NCBI GenBank assembly: GCA_035515235.1
Contig: DATJBS010000055.1
Location: forward strand, 1-64,000
DNA: 64,000 bases
Direction: 5' to 3'
Source: JAMLHH01 sp035515235
Lineage (GTDB): Bacteria > Bacteroidota > Bacteroidia > Chitinophagales > JADIYW01
Every line of letters begins with the position of its first letter. Position 1 is the stretch's first letter. This document shows positions 61,282 through 64,000 of this stretch, piece by piece. The position numbers and the translations under genes were made by a program. The notes beneath the pieces were generated by a model, which was not told the origin of the DNA, did not search any database, and saw only the letters and a list, made by a program, of their open reading frames with translations.

Positions 61282-62121
61282 ATGGCAAAGAATAAAACTA
61301 TAAATATAGATGGGAAAGATATATCAATTATCGATAATGATCCACAAAGCGATTATATTTCACTTACTGATATGGCAAAAAGTCAGTTACAAGAAGTTGT
61401 TATAATAAAATGGTTAAGTCTGAAAAGTACTATAGAATATCTTGGTGAATGGGAAGCTCTTTATAACTCAGATTTTAATTATACCGAATTCGGTATAATT
61501 AGAAATGCTGCAGGAAGTAATAATTTTGTTCTTTCTGTGAAACAATGGTTGGAACATACTAAAGCAAAAGGGTTAGCAGCCAAAGCTGGTAGGTATGGAG
61601 GAACCTATGCTCACAAGGATATTGCTTTTCATTTTGGAATGTGGATTAGTCCTAAATTTCAATTATTACTTGTTAGAGAGTACCAACGTTTAAAAGAGGA
61701 AGAAAGTCATCGAGATCAATTAGAATGGAATATTCATAGAATATTATCCAAAGTAAATTATAGAATACATACAGATGCAATAAAAGAAAATCTAATTCCT
61801 AAATTAATCAATTCCCAACAAGTAACCTTTATTTACGCCACCGAAGCAGATTTACTGAATGTTGCATTATTTGGTATGACAGCTAAACAATGGCGATCTG
61901 AAAATCTTGAAACAAAAGGAAATATTAGAGATGATGCCACTATTGAACAATTAGTGGTTTTAAGCAATATGGAAAGTATAAATGCTCTGTTGATACAACA
62001 AAATATTTGTCAATCAAAAAGACTTCTTCAACTAAACAAAGTTGCTATTTCTCAAATGAAATCGTTAATTCGAAATAATTCATTCAAAAACATACCACAA
62101 CTTAAAAAGGATATAAATTGA
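61282..62121 (+). CDS. KilA-N domain protein
   Basis: 279 residues. The KilA-N domain (about 18-135) is clear: DYISLTDMAKS, a helix with VIIKWLSLKSTIEYLGEW, and KGLAAKAGRYGGTYAHKDIAFHFGMWISPKFQLLLV. The C-terminal 140 residues are helical and have no recognised domain. KilA-N proteins bind DNA and are typical of phages and large DNA viruses as well as many Bacteroidota chromosomes. No other phage gene is nearby. Its function is unknown; an anti-repressor or a stand-alone regulator is possible. Confidence 0.88.
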   Translation: MAKNKTINIDGKDISIIDNDPQSDYISLTDMAKSQLQEVVIIKWLSLKSTIEYLGEWEALYNSDFNYTEFGIIRNAAGSNNFVLSVKQWLEHTKAKGLAAKAGRYGGTYAHKDIAFHFGMWISPKFQLLLVREYQRLKEEESHRDQLEWNIHRILSKVNYRIHTDAIKENLIPKLINSQQVTFIYATEADLLNVALFGMTAKQWRSENLETKGNIRDDATIEQLVVLSNMESINALLIQQNICQSKRLLQLNKVAISQMKSLIRNNSFKNIPQLKKDIN

Positions 62122-62265
62122 TTTTATTTGTATTCTCTTTAAATTAGAAGAATAAACTTAATTAATCTATTCGCTTTTAGTTTTTATTTTCAACTACCAC
62201 TTCCCATAAGCAGAGAGCTAAATGATATTTTGTAGTTTTGCCTTTTATTTTGAAATGAATCTATC

Positions 62266-63771
62266 GTGAGCTTAATTAAAAAATTGGCATCTGAAACTGC
62301 TGCTTATGGACTAAGCAGTATTTTGGCGAGGCTCATCAATTATATATTTTCTTTTATTATAGTAAAAGCAGTGACTACTGCAGAATACGGTGATTTCACT
62401 AAATTCTATGCCTACGCTGGCTTCCTACAAGTGGTGCTGACCCACGGAATGGAGACTGCTTATTTTAGATTTAAGAACAAGGCAGGAAATCATCCTCAAG
62501 CTTTTGCCACAGGTTTTATGTCTATGGCTGCTCTTTCTATGAGCTTCCTATTGGTTTCTTATATTTTTCAGCAACCGATAGCTTTCTATGCAAAGGTGGC
62601 TCAAAATCCTGAGTTCGTATTGTTATTTGCTTGGATTATGGCATTTGATACTTTGTCGGCTTTGCCTTTTGCAAGCTTAAGAGCTCACAATCGACCATTC
62701 ACATTTGCTGCTTTTAGAATTATCAATATTGTCATCAATATTATTTTCATTTTGTTGCTCTTGTTTTGGTTACCCAAAATTTATGATCAAGCAGTAATTT
62801 CTGGAGCGTTTTGGACAAATTATTACAATCCAAATTATGGTGTGGGATATGTGTTTATCGCTAATTTGATTGCTAGTGTAGTCACTTTTATATTGATGTC
62901 TAGAGAGTTGAAGCAACTGAAATTAGGTGTAGATTTCTCACTTTACAAACAAATGCTGCCCTATGCTCTACCTATTATGTTGGTGGGATTTGCAGGAATG
63001 ATAAATGAAATGTTGAGCCGGGTGATGATGGAGTATCTATTGCCTTATGATGATTATACCAATAAAGAACTTTTAGGAATATTTGGATTCAACTATAAGT
63101 TTGCAATGTTGATTACGCTGTTTTTACAAGCTTATCGATATGCTGCCGAGCCTTTCTTTTTTGCTAATGCAGAAAATGAAAATGCTAAGGAAGTCTACGC
63201 GAAAAGCATGCATTACTTCATTATCGCAGGCTGTTTTATTTTCTTATCTGTAATGGTGATGATTCCATTCATACAGTATATGTTGTTATCCTTTGATCCT
63301 AAATATGCAGAGTATTTCCACGGGCAAAACGTAATACCAATTTTATTAGCGGCTAATTTATTATTAGGAATTTATTTTAATCTTTCTACTTGGTATAAGG
63401 TCACTGACAAGACTCATATTGGAGCAATGATTTCAATTTTTGGGGCAACAATGACTTTTGTTTTGAATTGGATCATGATTCCCAAATATGGATATACTGG
63501 AGCAGCCGTTTCCACTTTATTATGTTATTCGTCCATGGTTATTGTAGGCTATATCACGGAATTAAAGTACTACCCTATTCCTTACTATATTAAACATGGA
63601 TTGTTTTATATCGTGCTTACCGTCATACTTTGGCAAATATTCGAATTTACTAAAGGGTTTTTCAATAATCAGGTTGTTTTAATTACTGGATTATCTGTCG
63701 TGATGCTATCAATTTATCTGGTAGTTACATATCTTAGTGAACGAGGACAATTGAAATTTAAAAGAGGTTAA
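62266..63771 (+). CDS. Oligosaccharide flippase (Wzx/MATE-like)
   Basis: 501 residues with about 14 membrane segments; GTG start (codon at 62266). The N-terminal LIKKLASETAAYGLSSILAR and VVTAVTTAEYGDF-like VKAVTTAEYGDFTKFYAYAG match polysaccharide biosynthesis proteins that flip lipid-linked sugar units across the inner membrane. It may act with the sugar-nucleotide enzymes and glycosyltransferase elsewhere in the window. dut follows after ten bases. A TAGTTTTG box at 62233-62240 is the only promoter hint. Confidence 0.9.
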   Translation: MSLIKKLASETAAYGLSSILARLINYIFSFIIVKAVTTAEYGDFTKFYAYAGFLQVVLTHGMETAYFRFKNKAGNHPQAFATGFMSMAALSMSFLLVSYIFQQPIAFYAKVAQNPEFVLLFAWIMAFDTLSALPFASLRAHNRPFTFAAFRIINIVINIIFILLLLFWLPKIYDQAVISGAFWTNYYNPNYGVGYVFIANLIASVVTFILMSRELKQLKLGVDFSLYKQMLPYALPIMLVGFAGMINEMLSRVMMEYLLPYDDYTNKELLGIFGFNYKFAMLITLFLQAYRYAAEPFFFANAENENAKEVYAKSMHYFIIAGCFIFLSVMVMIPFIQYMLLSFDPKYAEYFHGQNVIPILLAANLLLGIYFNLSTWYKVTDKTHIGAMISIFGATMTFVLNWIMIPKYGYTGAAVSTLLCYSSMVIVGYITELKYYPIPYYIKHGLFYIVLTVILWQIFEFTKGFFNNQVVLITGLSVVMLSIYLVVTYLSERGQLKFKRG

Positions 63772-63781
63772 ATACTTGAAG

Positions 63782-64000
63782 ATGTTTGATGTAAATATTA
63801 AGATAGTCAATCTATCCACTAACCCATTACCAGAGTATGAGACTGCTGGTTCTGCAGGGATGGATATTAGAGCTGCACTAGGAGAACCCGCAATGCTAAA
63901 ACCTTTACAAAGAGTGTTAATACCAACTGGTTTATATATAGAACTTCCTAAAGGATATGAAGCTCAAGTAAGACCTAGAAGTGGGTTAGCCATAAAGAAA
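63782..64000 (+). CDS. dut: dUTPase, cut by window edge
   Basis: 73 codons of the trimeric dUTPase, which turns dUTP to dUMP and so keeps uracil out of DNA. The aspartate of motif I is in ETAGSAGMDIRAAL, and motif II is QVRPRSGLAIKK at the window's end. The gene continues past 64000. The flippase-dut neighbourhood is seen in other Bacteroidota. Confidence 0.95.
   Translation, partial: MFDVNIKIVNLSTNPLPEYETAGSAGMDIRAALGEPAMLKPLQRVLIPTGLYIELPKGYEAQVRPRSGLAIKK

Noticed and set aside
1..64000. tRNA, rRNA, tmRNA or RNase P genes
   Set aside because: I looked for T-loop words and known conserved starts on both strands and saw none; without a covariance search I cannot exclude a divergent one.

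Overview
The window is a chromosomal segment from an AT-rich member of the Bacteroidota. The evidence is: four predicted secreted proteins ending in type IX secretion (T9SS) sorting tails; a SusC/RagA-style TonB receptor with an N-terminal carboxypeptidase-like domain; a DUF4293 membrane protein; promoter elements of the Bacteroidota type (TTG, about 19 bases, TAnnTTTG); weak or absent Shine-Dalgarno sequences; and the spc/S10/str ribosomal order without tuf between fusA and rpsJ. I cannot place it below phylum with confidence; the Saprospiria/Chitinophagia/Flavobacteriia range fits. The window cuts a transposase gene at base 1 and dut at base 64000.

Layout. 1-5360: a clipped IS3-type transposase start, DUF4293, a small lipoprotein, truA coupled to an ABC exporter, then a repeat-rich gap and a PIN-domain toxin-antitoxin pair. 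5424-10771: a three-gene overlapping membrane operon (a GT-C-like glycosyltransferase and two unknown membrane proteins), a Dabb protein, a PlsC-type acyltransferase and a lipoprotein of the endonuclease/exonuclease/phosphatase fold. 10839-13855: a compact cysteine-rich metal cassette (HYC_CC_PP-like protein, TonB receptor, HMA-domain protein). 13901-18298: two adjacent T9SS-secreted proteins (BspA-like repeat protein and M43 protease) that share a duplicated 3' module including the terminator. 18457-24136: an A-type Fe-S carrier, an HRDC-only protein, galE and rfbA, a structured noncoding stretch in front of a small unknown gene, and a PhoB/PhoR-like two-component system. 24191-33818: a secreted protein with an internal duplication, a CotH-kinase/lamin-tail protein, eno, an acyl-CoA dehydrogenase and a secreted DUF3604 (PHP-like) protein. 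33938-52830: carA followed by an uninterrupted minus-strand ribosomal superoperon from rpsL to rplQ, including fusA, secY, map, infA and rpoA. 53524-58830: an amidohydrolase, coaX, an outer-membrane barrel, a TPR protein and lptC. 58827-64000: a BASS transporter, a sterol-desaturase-type hydroxylase, a KilA-N protein, a Wzx-like flippase and the start of dut.

Most of the window is housekeeping. The parts that look least explained are the nested inverted repeats at 21571-21736 upstream of an unrecognised 90-residue protein, the cysteine-rich metal cassette, the duplicated T9SS module with a possible third relic, and several promoters whose -10 box lies exactly four bases before the start codon (possible leaderless mRNAs). 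I did not find rRNA, tRNA, tmRNA or a CRISPR array.
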